Source of the DNA: Nitrospira sp. | GTDB taxonomy: Bacteria > Nitrospirota > JACRHL01 | Direction: 5' to 3' | DNA: 10,637 nucleotides | Assembly: GCA_026994095.1 (NCBI GenBank) | Contig: JALWRU010000499.1 | Coordinates: 1 to 10,637, forward strand | In this document: one piece after another, positions 1-6,074 of the stretch | How positions within the stretch are numbered: position 1 is the stretch's first letter | Layout: every line of letters begins with the position of its first letter | Program-made: the position numbers and the translations under genes | Notes under the pieces: model-generated | What the model was told of the DNA's origin: nothing | Seen by the model: the letters and a program-made list of their open reading frames with translations, nothing else | Database searches by the model: none

Positions 1-1193
1 ACCCCCACCAACGGCGTGGTATCGGCTTCGTTTGCCTCTGTCGATACAGGCTCGGCGGGCGTTGCCTGCTCGCTTGCCGGGGCGACCGCCTCCGTCGCCT
101 GGGCCTCCGGCACCGAAGTCGCGGCGATCGCCACCGTCTCGACAACCGCCTCGGCAGGTGTCTCAGCAACGGTGCTGGTGGTGACATCCGCCATGGCAGT
201 AACGATCACTTCATCGTTTGCAGCGTCAGTGGCTGCTTCACTTGTGTCAGAGATAAGGGCTGGACCCTCCGGGTGCTCCAGCGCAGCCAGCTCCGCCAGT
301 GCCGGCAACGCGGGGGAGCCGCCGCCCTGCGCCAGATCGCTATCGATGCTCGGGCCAACCAGCTTGGCCAATGCCGCCAGGGCATCTTCCCGCGCCTGAA
401 TCAGCGCCTTCATATTAGGAACATCAACGATCGCCCTGGACGCTGGCGGCTCAATCGCAGCCTCCACTACCGGAGTGGCCTCAATCGGAGTGGCCTCAAT
501 CTTTTTGGCCGGTACGGCAGCCTCGACCTCGTCTACGGTCGGTGTTTCTACCGCTGAAGTCGGCGCCACCCCGGCAGCAATTGCCGACGCGGTGTCTACT
601 GGCGTAGCAGCCGGGGTAGCTGCCGCAACGGTCGGCTGCTCGTTGACCGGGGCCACGGCACTCTCTGCCGGGGCGGTCGCTGTCGGCGTTACTGCCGGGT
701 CCGGGGTCGCCACAGCCATGAGGGCGGGGCGCTCCACCGTTTTTACTTTCGGGGCGCTGGCCTTGGCGACCACCGGTGCGGTCGGGGTACCCACCACCAT
801 CAATCTCATGACACCGGCTTCGTTCTCAACCCGCAGACGCTTGAACAGGGCCTTGTCCGATCCCTTGGTCGGCAATAACCGGACCCGCACAGTATCCTTG
901 TCGTACTGATAGGCAAACACTTCGGCGATGCCGCCGGTGCCGACCGGAATACGCTGCTTGGCCGGGGTCAGATAGGTGCCTTTCAGCTCCACCTGTACCG
1001 CCCGGTCCAATGCCGTCACCACCGGTTTGACCGCGCCACGCAGGGCCAGGGTCACGGTGGTGCCGGGGATCTGCGGCTGCACCTCGATGCCGGTCAGTTT
1101 GGACATATAGGCCAGATCCGCCGCCTGTACCGGCAGCGGCAGGGCCAACAAGGTGACCCCTAGCAGGGCCGTGATCAGGGTATGTTGTTTCAT
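1..1193 (-). CDS. AMIN-domain secreted protein in the fliO position (C-terminus off the left edge)
   Basis: The frame is open from the ATG at 1193 to the window edge, giving 397 codons without a stop. Residues 1-24 form a typical signal peptide (K near the start, Leu-rich core, VQA-A cleavage site). Residues about 30-135 alternate beta-type hydrophobic stretches (LTGIEVQ, TTVTLALRG, VVTALDRAVQVEL, DTVRVRLLP), which fits an AMIN domain, a fold used by AmiC and PilQ to localise to the cell wall. Residues about 136-397 are Ala/Pro/Thr/Val/Glu-rich low complexity with a short IEATP tandem and one predicted helix near residue 261. The ATG overlaps the fliN stop as ATGA and has no good Shine-Dalgarno sequence, so it is probably translated by coupling. 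The gene stands where FliO, a small membrane assembly factor for the export gate, normally lies. A FliO transmembrane domain may follow beyond the edge, but that is inference; it could instead be a FimV/PilQ-like wall-anchoring protein. Confidence 0.8.
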   Translation of the reverse strand, partial: MKQHTLITALLGVTLLALPLPVQAADLAYMSKLTGIEVQPQIPGTTVTLALRGAVKPVVTALDRAVQVELKGTYLTPAKQRIPVGTGGIAEVFAYQYDKDTVRVRLLPTKGSDKALFKRLRVENEAGVMRLMVVGTPTAPVVAKASAPKVKTVERPALMAVATPDPAVTPTATAPAESAVAPVNEQPTVAAATPAATPVDTASAIAAGVAPTSAVETPTVDEVEAAVPAKKIEATPIEATPVVEAAIEPPASRAIVDVPNMKALIQAREDALAALAKLVGPSIDSDLAQGGGSPALPALAELAALEHPEGPALISDTSEAATDAANDEVIVTAMADVTTSTVAETPAEAVVETVAIAATSVPEAQATEAVAPASEQATPAEPVSTEANEADTTPLVG

Positions 1194-1948
1194 CGCAGGT
1201 TATGAATCCGTTCAGAGGGGGTCACCACTTCGGTCAGGCGGACCCCGAATTTTTCGTTCACTACCACTACTTCGCCACGGGCCATCAGTTTGCTGTTGAC
1301 CACCACTTCCAGCGGCTCGCCGGCCAGTTTATCCAGCTCTACCACCGACCCCTGTCCCAACTGCAACAGGTCGCGAATGAGGATGCGGGTTTCACCGAGC
1401 CGCACACTGATCTGGACCGGAATGTCGAACAGAAAATTGATCGACTGAGGGTCCTGCTGGCCCGCCTCGGCAATCGGTGCAAAGCTGACCGGCTGGGCTG
1501 AACGGGCGGCAATCTCGGCGGCAGAGGGTGATGCGGGAGCCAACTCGGTCGCAGCGATCTCGCCACTGTCACCGCCTTCGCCCAGGGCATCGGCCAACAT
1601 GGCCTTGTCGGCGTCGGTCATGCCCTCTTCTTCTACCAGCCCGGTCGCATCGTCGGTGGCTGCGCCTTCGGACATCATGGCGGCAGCCATTTCGTCATCA
1701 GACATGCCATCCAGCTCCGCTCCGTCGTCAGCATCAGCCGTACTATCGGCGGCATCATCAGCAGCGTCAGCGCCGCCTTCAGACATCATGGCAGCGGCCA
1801 TCTCGTCGTCACTCATACCGTCCACATCGTCCGCAGGGGCGTCGTCTCCGGCAGCTTCAACCGGCGTATCGTCTTCCGGTGTGGCCTCGGCGGTCTCTTC
1901 CGGGTCGGTGGTCTCCGGGGTTTCATCCGGGGTGGTATCGTCAGCCAT
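1190..1948 (-). CDS. fliN: FliN, flagellar motor switch protein with a long acidic N-terminal extension
   Basis: FliN builds the lower C-ring, binds FliH to dock the export ATPase and takes part in switching. Residues about 168-252 are a textbook SpoA/FliN core (FDIPVQISVRLGETRI, LLQLGQGSVVELDKLAGEPL, ARGEVVVVNEKFGVRLTEVV, PSERIHNL). At 252 residues it is much longer than the usual ~100-140; the extra is an Asp/Glu/Ala-rich, probably disordered N-terminus (residues 1-165). Inside it a 16-residue unit (DGMSDDEMAAAMMSEG) occurs at 43-58 and 80-95, with a weaker relative at about 108-125. The unit resembles the SQDEVNALLSG motif at the FliM N-terminus. The start overlaps the fliM end by 8 bp, and GAGAGG at 1955-1960 is a suitable Shine-Dalgarno sequence, so the long form is the likely one. 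The core assignment is firm; the role of the extension is unknown. Confidence 0.96.
   Translation of the reverse strand: MADDTTPDETPETTDPEETAEATPEDDTPVEAAGDDAPADDVDGMSDDEMAAAMMSEGGADAADDAADSTADADDGAELDGMSDDEMAAAMMSEGAATDDATGLVEEEGMTDADKAMLADALGEGGDSGEIAATELAPASPSAAEIAARSAQPVSFAPIAEAGQQDPQSINFLFDIPVQISVRLGETRILIRDLLQLGQGSVVELDKLAGEPLEVVVNSKLMARGEVVVVNEKFGVRLTEVVTPSERIHNLR
1664..1822 (-). repeat. Duplicated 48-bp coding repeat in the FliN N-terminus
   Basis: Two copies, at 1775-1822 and 1664-1711, encode the identical 16-residue unit DGMSDDEMAAAMMSEG. The copies start 111 bp (37 codons) apart. They differ at several third-codon positions, so protein identity is kept while the DNA has drifted, which suggests selection on the peptide. 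A looser third version lies at about 1574-1627 (EGMTDADKAMLADALGEG). Confidence 0.9.
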
Positions 1949-2945
1949 TGTGTGCCTCTCGTTGCGTTTTTTGCTCTAATGCGCCGTGGATCTGAAACGA
2001 CACGTAGCCGTCTCGTTCGCCCGGGTAGCCCCAGAATTTAGGGACCTCCTCCACGGTAATCTGTAAAGGGTCGGTCACCTTGTTGGGCAGCAGCACCACA
2101 TCACCCACCTTCCATCGGGCCACGTCGCCCAGCGGGTAGTCGGTGGTACCCAGCTCGACCGACAGGGTCAGGCTGGTCTCAAAGGCCCGGTCGTTGATGT
2201 CTCTCACCCAGGTGGAGTCGGCCACCATGCTCTCGCCTTTGAAGATCGACGCCAGCTTCTCTTTGATCGGCTCCAGTGCTGAGTAGGGGAACACCATGTA
2301 CATGTCTGTTTCCTGGTGGTTTAACTCCACCTTGAAGCGACAGCAGACGGCCATGTCGGTCGCGCCAATCACCATGGCAAACTGGGAGTTGATCTCGGTA
2401 CGCTGGTACTCGAAGGTGATCGGGTGAACCCCCTCCCACGCCTCCCGAAAGAAGCCCATGGCGTAGTCAGAAATCTTGTGAATAAAGTGACGCTCCACCG
2501 CAGTGAAATCACGCCCTTCCAACTTCACGTGGGTCTGGTTTTTACCACCGAAGAACTGGTCCATCATGTTGGCCACCAACTCGGCCTCCATGATAAACAC
2601 ACCGCTACCCTGCAACGGCTCCAACCGGCAAATGGTAAAGCTGCTGGGGATCGGCAAGGTATCGACAAAGTCCTGAAATGGCCGGTAGATGAAGTCGTCC
2701 AGAGAGACCACCACATCGTCGAGCAGTTCACTGGCCATCATCTCTTGCATAGAGCGCGAAAACTTTTCGCAGATCATCTGCAGAGAGGGCAAATAGCCCC
2801 AGTTGACCGAGTCCCGTGCGCCCAGGTTATAGCGGGTAATACCCGAGTCATCGGGTGCCTCATCGGCAACCTCGGGCTCTGCCTGGTCACCGTCCAGCCC
2901 GCTTAAAAGGGCGTTGACCTCGTCTTGTGATAACACCTGTTCCAT
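1941..2945 (-). CDS. fliM: FliM, flagellar motor switch protein
   Basis: FliM is the middle C-ring protein: it binds phosphorylated CheY, contacts FliG above and FliN below. The 334-residue length is standard for the family. The N-terminus (LSQDEVNALLSG, residues 5-16) is the conserved CheY-P binding peptide, followed by an acidic linker. The CheC/CheX-like middle domain spans about 37-235, with the FliG-contact loop FFGGKN at 131-136 and the following EGRDFT signature. The C-terminal SpoA domain runs about 250-320 (FETSLTLSVELG, WKVGDVVLLPN). The usual GGxG signature in the FliG-binding loop reads GGKN here. The gene starts 3 bp after the fliL stop and overlaps fliN by 8 bp; no strong Shine-Dalgarno sequence is seen at its start, so coupling to fliL is likely. 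Confidence 0.98.
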   Translation of the reverse strand: MEQVLSQDEVNALLSGLDGDQAEPEVADEAPDDSGITRYNLGARDSVNWGYLPSLQMICEKFSRSMQEMMASELLDDVVVSLDDFIYRPFQDFVDTLPIPSSFTICRLEPLQGSGVFIMEAELVANMMDQFFGGKNQTHVKLEGRDFTAVERHFIHKISDYAMGFFREAWEGVHPITFEYQRTEINSQFAMVIGATDMAVCCRFKVELNHQETDMYMVFPYSALEPIKEKLASIFKGESMVADSTWVRDINDRAFETSLTLSVELGTTDYPLGDVARWKVGDVVLLPNKVTDPLQITVEEVPKFWGYPGERDGYVSFQIHGALEQKTQREAHNG

Positions 2946-2948
2946 GGC

Positions 2949-3431
2949 TTACTGCACCATAAACTCGGTGAGATAGACCGCCGACACCCGACCGTTATCC
3001 ATCATGGCGTTGAGCTTCTCCATGACAATTTCACGCAGGGCGATCTTGCCCTGGGAGGAGAGCAGCTCTTCACTGCTTTTTGACGACAGATACATGAGCA
3101 TCTTGTCGCGTACCTTGGGAAGATGGCCGTTGACCCAGTCGACGGCCTCCTGGCTATCCATCTCCAGCGTGAGGGTGGTGCGCAGATAGTGGCTGCCACC
3201 CGGATCGGCCAGGTTCACCAAAAACGGATCCAGCTCCAGGTTGATGGCAACCTCTGCCACCACCTCTTCAACTGCGGCCTCGGCATCTTCTTTACCGCCC
3301 CCCATGGTCATGAAAGCAGCCGCACCCCCACCCGCCAGCAGAACCACTGCGGCGATGATGATAATGAGCTTCTTTTTGCCACCACCGCTGGCCTCGGTGG
3401 CCTCTTCTTTGGTCTCTTCGTCCTTGGCCAT
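2949..3431 (-). CDS. fliL: FliL, stator-associated flagellar basal body protein
   Basis: FliL is a single-pass inner membrane protein whose periplasmic domain rings the stator units and raises torque. The 160-residue protein has a short charged cytoplasmic tail (1-21, ending in KKK), one transmembrane helix at about 22-42, a linker, and a FliL domain from about 62 to 160 (NLELDPFLVNLAD, HYLRTTLTLEMD, VRDKMLMYLSSKSSEEL, LREIVMEKLN, VYLTEFMVQ). The last motif is the typical FliL ending. A good Shine-Dalgarno sequence (AAGGGGAG, 3438-3445) precedes the ATG. The gene lies 34 bp after motB and 3 bp before fliM, so stator genes and switch genes are joined here, consistent with FliL acting on the stators. 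Confidence 0.97.
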   Translation of the reverse strand: MAKDEETKEEATEASGGGKKKLIIIIAAVVLLAGGGAAAFMTMGGGKEDAEAAVEEVVAEVAINLELDPFLVNLADPGGSHYLRTTLTLEMDSQEAVDWVNGHLPKVRDKMLMYLSSKSSEELLSSQGKIALREIVMEKLNAMMDNGRVSAVYLTEFMVQ

Positions 3432-3465
3432 GTCTTGCTCCCCTTACGATTGCCTTGAAATAAAC

Positions 3466-4143
3466 TTAACGACCCGTGTCCGGTATGACCGGCGCAAATA
3501 CAAATTCCAGTTGTGGTGAAATGGCCCCCTCAATCTCGGGGCCTCCTGCCGGTGACCGCCGGGCCACGTAGGTAATCTGCTCCGGCCTGACACCGTTACT
3601 CATTAATACCCGCCCTGCCGCCTGCACCCGGTCGGCAATGGTCTGCCAGGAACTACCGACCCCGGCCCCCACCTGCGTTACTGCTACATCACTACCGGTA
3701 CGGACCAGATAGGTGGCCAGCCCTTCGAGCTTGTTAAGGCCGTCGGCTGTCCAACCGCCATCGGCGCGGGTCCAGTCGCTGGAACCCTGAAGTACCAGCC
3801 CCCGCTCATCCATATGCAGCACATATCCTGCCGACAGCCCGTAGCGACCCAGCCGATGTTTGAATCGCTCAATCCACGCCCCTGCATCACCAATCCCCGG
3901 TAGCGGGACGCCATTACCCGCCTGTCCGGGAATCAACCCCTCTGGCGGGCGGGTCAGATAACCGGCGTCGCTCCATGCGGTGGTAATGCCCTGATCCAGT
4001 TCGCCAGCCTTTAAGGTGCTCATGGACAGGAACAGCACAAACATGGTCACCAACAAGGTGATCAGGTCAGAAAAGATCACCAGCCAGCTATCCACCAGGT
4101 CCTGGGACTGCCAGGCGTTATTGAGGCGCGACGGCGAAATCAC
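3466..4143 (-). CDS. motB: MotB-like stator protein with the membrane Asp but a degraded OmpA-like domain
   Basis: MotB is the stator subunit whose transmembrane Asp carries the driving ion and whose periplasmic OmpA-like domain grips peptidoglycan. In this 225-residue protein the single helix (about 20-42, WLVIFSDLITLLVTMFVLFLS) keeps the key Asp at position 26. The C-terminal half (about 108-216) follows the OmpA-like layout: GLVLQG strand, LNKLEGLATYL helix, SSWQTIADRVQAAGRVL helix in place of the usual SNWELSxxRA, and a final LEFVF strand. The GHTD segment that normally holds the peptidoglycan-binding Asp is replaced by VGAGVGS, so wall binding may be weak or altered. It starts with GTG, overlapping the upstream stop as GTGA, with GGGAG at 4151-4155 as ribosome binding site. 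MotB family membership is clear from the helix and the motA context. Confidence 0.88.
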   Translation of the reverse strand: MISPSRLNNAWQSQDLVDSWLVIFSDLITLLVTMFVLFLSMSTLKAGELDQGITTAWSDAGYLTRPPEGLIPGQAGNGVPLPGIGDAGAWIERFKHRLGRYGLSAGYVLHMDERGLVLQGSSDWTRADGGWTADGLNKLEGLATYLVRTGSDVAVTQVGAGVGSSWQTIADRVQAAGRVLMSNGVRPEQITYVARRSPAGGPEIEGAISPQLEFVFAPVIPDTGR

Positions 4144-4796
4144 AGCACGGCTCCCAGTGCCAGTAGTGCCACCAGCGTGGTGCCCTCGGTGCGTACCGGA
4201 GCGTCAATCTCTGGCACCCCCCGTTCAATCGAGCTGACTGCAGCGATGCGCTCCGGGCTCACCCCTTGCTGTTCAATCACCGATGCCAGCGTGGTCGCCC
4301 ACCGCAGACGGTCGCCGTGGCTCAGACCGACAGTTTCAATCTGCACGGCAATATCACCATCTTTGGCCACCTGCGCGATCTGCGCCAACGTCGTCACCAG
4401 CCCGTTAGAGAGTGTTGCCTGGGTGGGCAGATGCACCAGCAAGTCGTCACCGCGCCACTCCAGCGCACCCTTCGGTGCGTCTTGCGCCAGCCCTGCTGCC
4501 AACTGCCAGACCGCCTGACGCGGTCCACTGAGGAGCCCCCGCTGTTCAACGTCCGCCTGCGGTGCCACAGTCCAGTCAGAGAATAAAAACGCCTTGGCCA
4601 ACGAGGCATAGACCGCGTGATGGCGGTCCTGATTGGGCATGGACAGGGAAAACAGGTACACCATCAAGGTGAGCAATATCAGCCCCAACGCCGTATAGAG
4701 GCGCACTGCCACATCACGGGCCGGATGATCGTAAGGGCCAGGCATGGGGGCCTGCTGATCCGACGCAGACAAGGTATACATGGTGAACTGCCCCAT
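4140..4796 (-). CDS. Second MotB-like protein lacking the ion-binding Asp
   Basis: The 218-residue protein lies between motA and motB, 2 bp after motA and overlapping motB by 4 bp, so it is clearly part of the stator operon. It has one transmembrane helix (about 32-52, RLYTALGLILLTLMVYLFSLS) whose end resembles the LFLSMS of its MotB neighbour, but no acidic residue lies inside the helix. The periplasmic part (about 115-214) mirrors a shrunken OmpA-like domain: DLLVHLP strand, VTTLAQIAQVA helix, RLRWATTLASVIEQQGVSPERI helix and a final TTLVALLAL strand, again without the GHTD motif. I infer an ancient duplicate of MotB that now has a structural or regulatory role, perhaps pairing with the Asp-bearing copy. 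The start may be the ATG at 4796 or, five codons later, the ATG at 4781, which has GGGG a few bases upstream. No closer function can be read from the sequence. Confidence 0.75.
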   Translation of the reverse strand: MGQFTMYTLSASDQQAPMPGPYDHPARDVAVRLYTALGLILLTLMVYLFSLSMPNQDRHHAVYASLAKAFLFSDWTVAPQADVEQRGLLSGPRQAVWQLAAGLAQDAPKGALEWRGDDLLVHLPTQATLSNGLVTTLAQIAQVAKDGDIAVQIETVGLSHGDRLRWATTLASVIEQQGVSPERIAAVSSIERGVPEIDAPVRTEGTTLVALLALGAVL

Positions 4797-4798
4797 GC

Positions 4799-5620
4799 TT
4801 ATGCGCCCCGTTTCTTGCGGCGTTTAAACATGCCCTTGCCGAATCGGGCCGGATGGTCAGCGGCGGATTCGGTCGCCATATCCGGTGTGATAAAGGTCAT
4901 GAGCTTCTGCTCCAGTACCGCCGGGTGATCACCTGCGGCGACCGAAACCACCCCTTCAAGGGTCAGCTCGCGCAGCACCATCTCGCGCCAGCTGCGGTAG
5001 CGCAGTTTGCCCGACAGGGGGAAAAATACCAGGTTGGCCAGCACCGCCCCGTACAGGGTCGAAAGCAATGCAACCGCCATGGCCGGGCCGATATTGGCCG
5101 GGTTGTCCAGCGCCCGCAGCATGTTCACCAACCCGATCAGCGTGCCGATCATGCCCATGGCCGGGGCAAAGGTGCCCATGGTCGAAAAAATGTCTGCCCC
5201 CAGCCGGTGACGCTCAGCGGTACTGGCGATCTCCCGGCCCATCATGCGGGTGATGTCATCCGGATCGGTGCCGTCGATGGCCATCTGCATACAGCGCTTG
5301 AAAAAGGGGTCTTTCAGCCGGGCCGCATCGCCAGACAGGGACAGAATGCCCTGACGGCGCGCCCGTTGAGACAGGTCACCCAACAGCTTGATGCGGTCAG
5401 CAAAGCGCTCATCGCGGGTGACAAACGCCTTTTTGAGCACCGATACGATGCCCAGAATCTTGCCCAGGGGGTAGTAGACCAGACAGGCCCCCAGGGTGCC
5501 GCCCAGTACAATCATCAAGGCAGGTGCATTGATGAAAAAAGAGAACGCGCCGCTCTCGGTGACGGCATACCCCATCAACGAAAAGGCAAAGACGATCCCT
5601 AGAATAGTGGCCGCATCCAT
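4799..5620 (-). CDS. motA: MotA/PomA-like flagellar stator protein
   Basis: MotA forms the five-subunit ring around two MotB chains and pushes on FliG as ions pass. This 273-residue protein shows all four expected helices (about 3-22, 30-50, 148-170, 178-201) and the family signatures APAMGMIGTLIGLVNML (152-168, with the conserved Pro153) and GPAMAVALLSTLYGAVLANLVFFP (178-201, given here as span only for the later part). Overall it looks like the PomA subgroup: hydroxyl residues at T160, S187 and T188 match PomA positions linked to sodium use, so Na+ drive is plausible but unproven. In the cytoplasmic loop R88/R89 are kept, whereas the acidic cluster around PomA E96-E99 reads S-G-D-A. A clear Shine-Dalgarno sequence (GAGGGGAT, 5630-5637) fixes the ATG at 5620. 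It is the first gene after the sigma-54-type promoter. Confidence 0.96.
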   Translation of the reverse strand: MDAATILGIVFAFSLMGYAVTESGAFSFFINAPALMIVLGGTLGACLVYYPLGKILGIVSVLKKAFVTRDERFADRIKLLGDLSQRARRQGILSLSGDAARLKDPFFKRCMQMAIDGTDPDDITRMMGREIASTAERHRLGADIFSTMGTFAPAMGMIGTLIGLVNMLRALDNPANIGPAMAVALLSTLYGAVLANLVFFPLSGKLRYRSWREMVLRELTLEGVVSVAAGDHPAVLEQKLMTFITPDMATESAADHPARFGKGMFKRRKKRGA

Positions 5621-5683
5621 GCGCGTTTCATCCCCTCAGTTGCTGCCGTTGCCACATGGCTCCGGCTCCCAACCGCTACTGTC

Positions 5684-5699
5684 TGCAACCCCAGTGCCA
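5684..5699 (-). promoter_or_regulatory. Sigma-54 (RpoN) promoter for the motA-to-fliN unit
   Basis: On the minus strand the sequence TGGCAC-TGGGG-TTGCA gives the -24 and -12 elements with exact GG-N10-GC spacing; only the base after TGGCAC departs from the consensus TGGCACG-N4-TTGCW. Counting from the -12 element puts the start site near 5673, about 52 bases before the motA ATG and upstream of its Shine-Dalgarno sequence. Sigma-54 control by an FlrC/FleQ-like activator is common for middle flagellar genes, so position and direction both fit. Confidence 0.85.
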
Positions 5700-5709
5700 G
5701 CCCTAAAAA

Positions 5710-5722
5710 AATCGATCTATTA
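5710..5722 (+). promoter_or_regulatory. Candidate IHF-binding site upstream of the sigma-54 promoter
   Basis: On the plus strand AATCGATCTATTA matches the IHF consensus WATCARNNNNTTR at all but one fixed position (G for A at the fifth base), and it is preceded by an A-tract (5705-5711), as in strong IHF sites. It lies roughly 40 bases upstream of the predicted start site in an AT-rich island of otherwise GC-rich DNA. DNA bending by IHF often brings an activator to sigma-54 RNA polymerase; the match could still be chance in AT-rich sequence. Confidence 0.5.
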
Positions 5723-5750
5723 CTATATTTTTCAGCGAGTTACAAAGGGT

Positions 5751-5770
5751 CCATCAACCTGAGATGATGG
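5751..5770. repeat. Inverted repeat upstream of the motA promoter
   Basis: Arms CCATCA and TGATGG are separated by 8 bases. It lies about 65-85 bases upstream of the predicted -12 element, a range where sigma-54 activators bind, so it may be an activator site. As RNA from the flgE side it would form a 6-bp hairpin followed by ACCCUUUGU, a poor terminator. Confidence 0.4.
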
Positions 5771-5939
5771 CGAGACCTACTGAAGCGGCAGCAGACCGGC
5801 TGACCAGCGTCGGTTGTTTGACGTTTGACCTTAAGTTTTTTTTGACGGGCATTTGCCCCGACCGTTTCCCGGTATACGGAGTCACACAGACACAAACGGG
5901 AGCCGGCTGGCCCGGCAATGGTAGTCACCACATGCCGGA

Positions 5940-5951
5940 CAATCGACAGTC
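5940..5951. repeat. 12-bp word repeated on both sides of flgE (copy 1)
   Basis: CAATCGACAGTC here is identical to 7391-7402 in the flgD-flgE gap and in the same orientation; with the preceding GGW the match extends to 14 of 15 bases. Both copies lie in the short non-coding fraction of the window. It may be a shared regulator site, or coincidence. Confidence 0.4.
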
Positions 5952-6048
5952 ACGCCAGCAGAGACGCCGACAGACAGTACCGGTATTGGGACCGGGTCCA
6001 CCGCCCTCTGACTCCCCCTATGTCAGAAAACGGCAGGCCCGACCCCAT

Positions 6049-6061
6049 ATCGGTTACCGAT
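6049..6061. repeat. Perfect inverted repeat just after flgE
   Basis: ATCGGT-T-ACCGAT has 6-bp arms with a one-base centre and begins 13 bp past the flgE stop codon. The centre is too tight for a good RNA hairpin, so a protein-binding site is as likely as an RNA element. Confidence 0.4.
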
Positions 6062-6074
6062 GGAATATTGTCCC

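Larger units (their letters stand above)
5621..6074. other. Intergenic region between flgE and motA
   Basis: This 454-bp stretch holds no convincing gene on either strand. The motA-proximal ~120 bp carry the Shine-Dalgarno sequence, the sigma-54 promoter and an AT-rich, IHF-like site. The flgE-proximal part carries several short inverted repeats: CCATCA/TGATGG arms at 5751-5770, GGGC/GCCC at 5847-5859, GCCGG/CCGGC at 5902-5916, TACCGGTA at 5978-5985, GGACC/GGTCC at 5989-5999 and ATCGGT/ACCGAT at 6049-6061. None is followed by a T-run in the leftward direction, so no clear intrinsic terminator for flgE is seen. An eight-base A/T homopolymer lies at 5836-5843. It also contains a 12-bp word repeated upstream of flgE. 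Confidence 0.7.

Noticed and set aside
1599..1979. Ser/Ala-rich plus-strand frame opposite fliN
   Set aside because: Its repeats are just the antisense image of the FliN repeat region.
4853..5602. Long plus-strand open frame (249 codons) opposite motA
   Set aside because: It lies wholly inside the clearly conserved motA, and its His/Gln/Arg-rich translation matches no family; it is an antisense shadow in GC-rich DNA.
5836..5860. Possible intrinsic terminator (T8 run next to a GGGC/GCCC hairpin)
   Set aside because: The T-run precedes the hairpin on the plus strand and reads as A on the minus strand, so it works in neither direction.
5740..5931. Small minus-strand frame (63 codons) in the flgE-motA gap
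   Set aside because: There is no Shine-Dalgarno sequence, the composition is irregular and it matches no family; not called as a gene.
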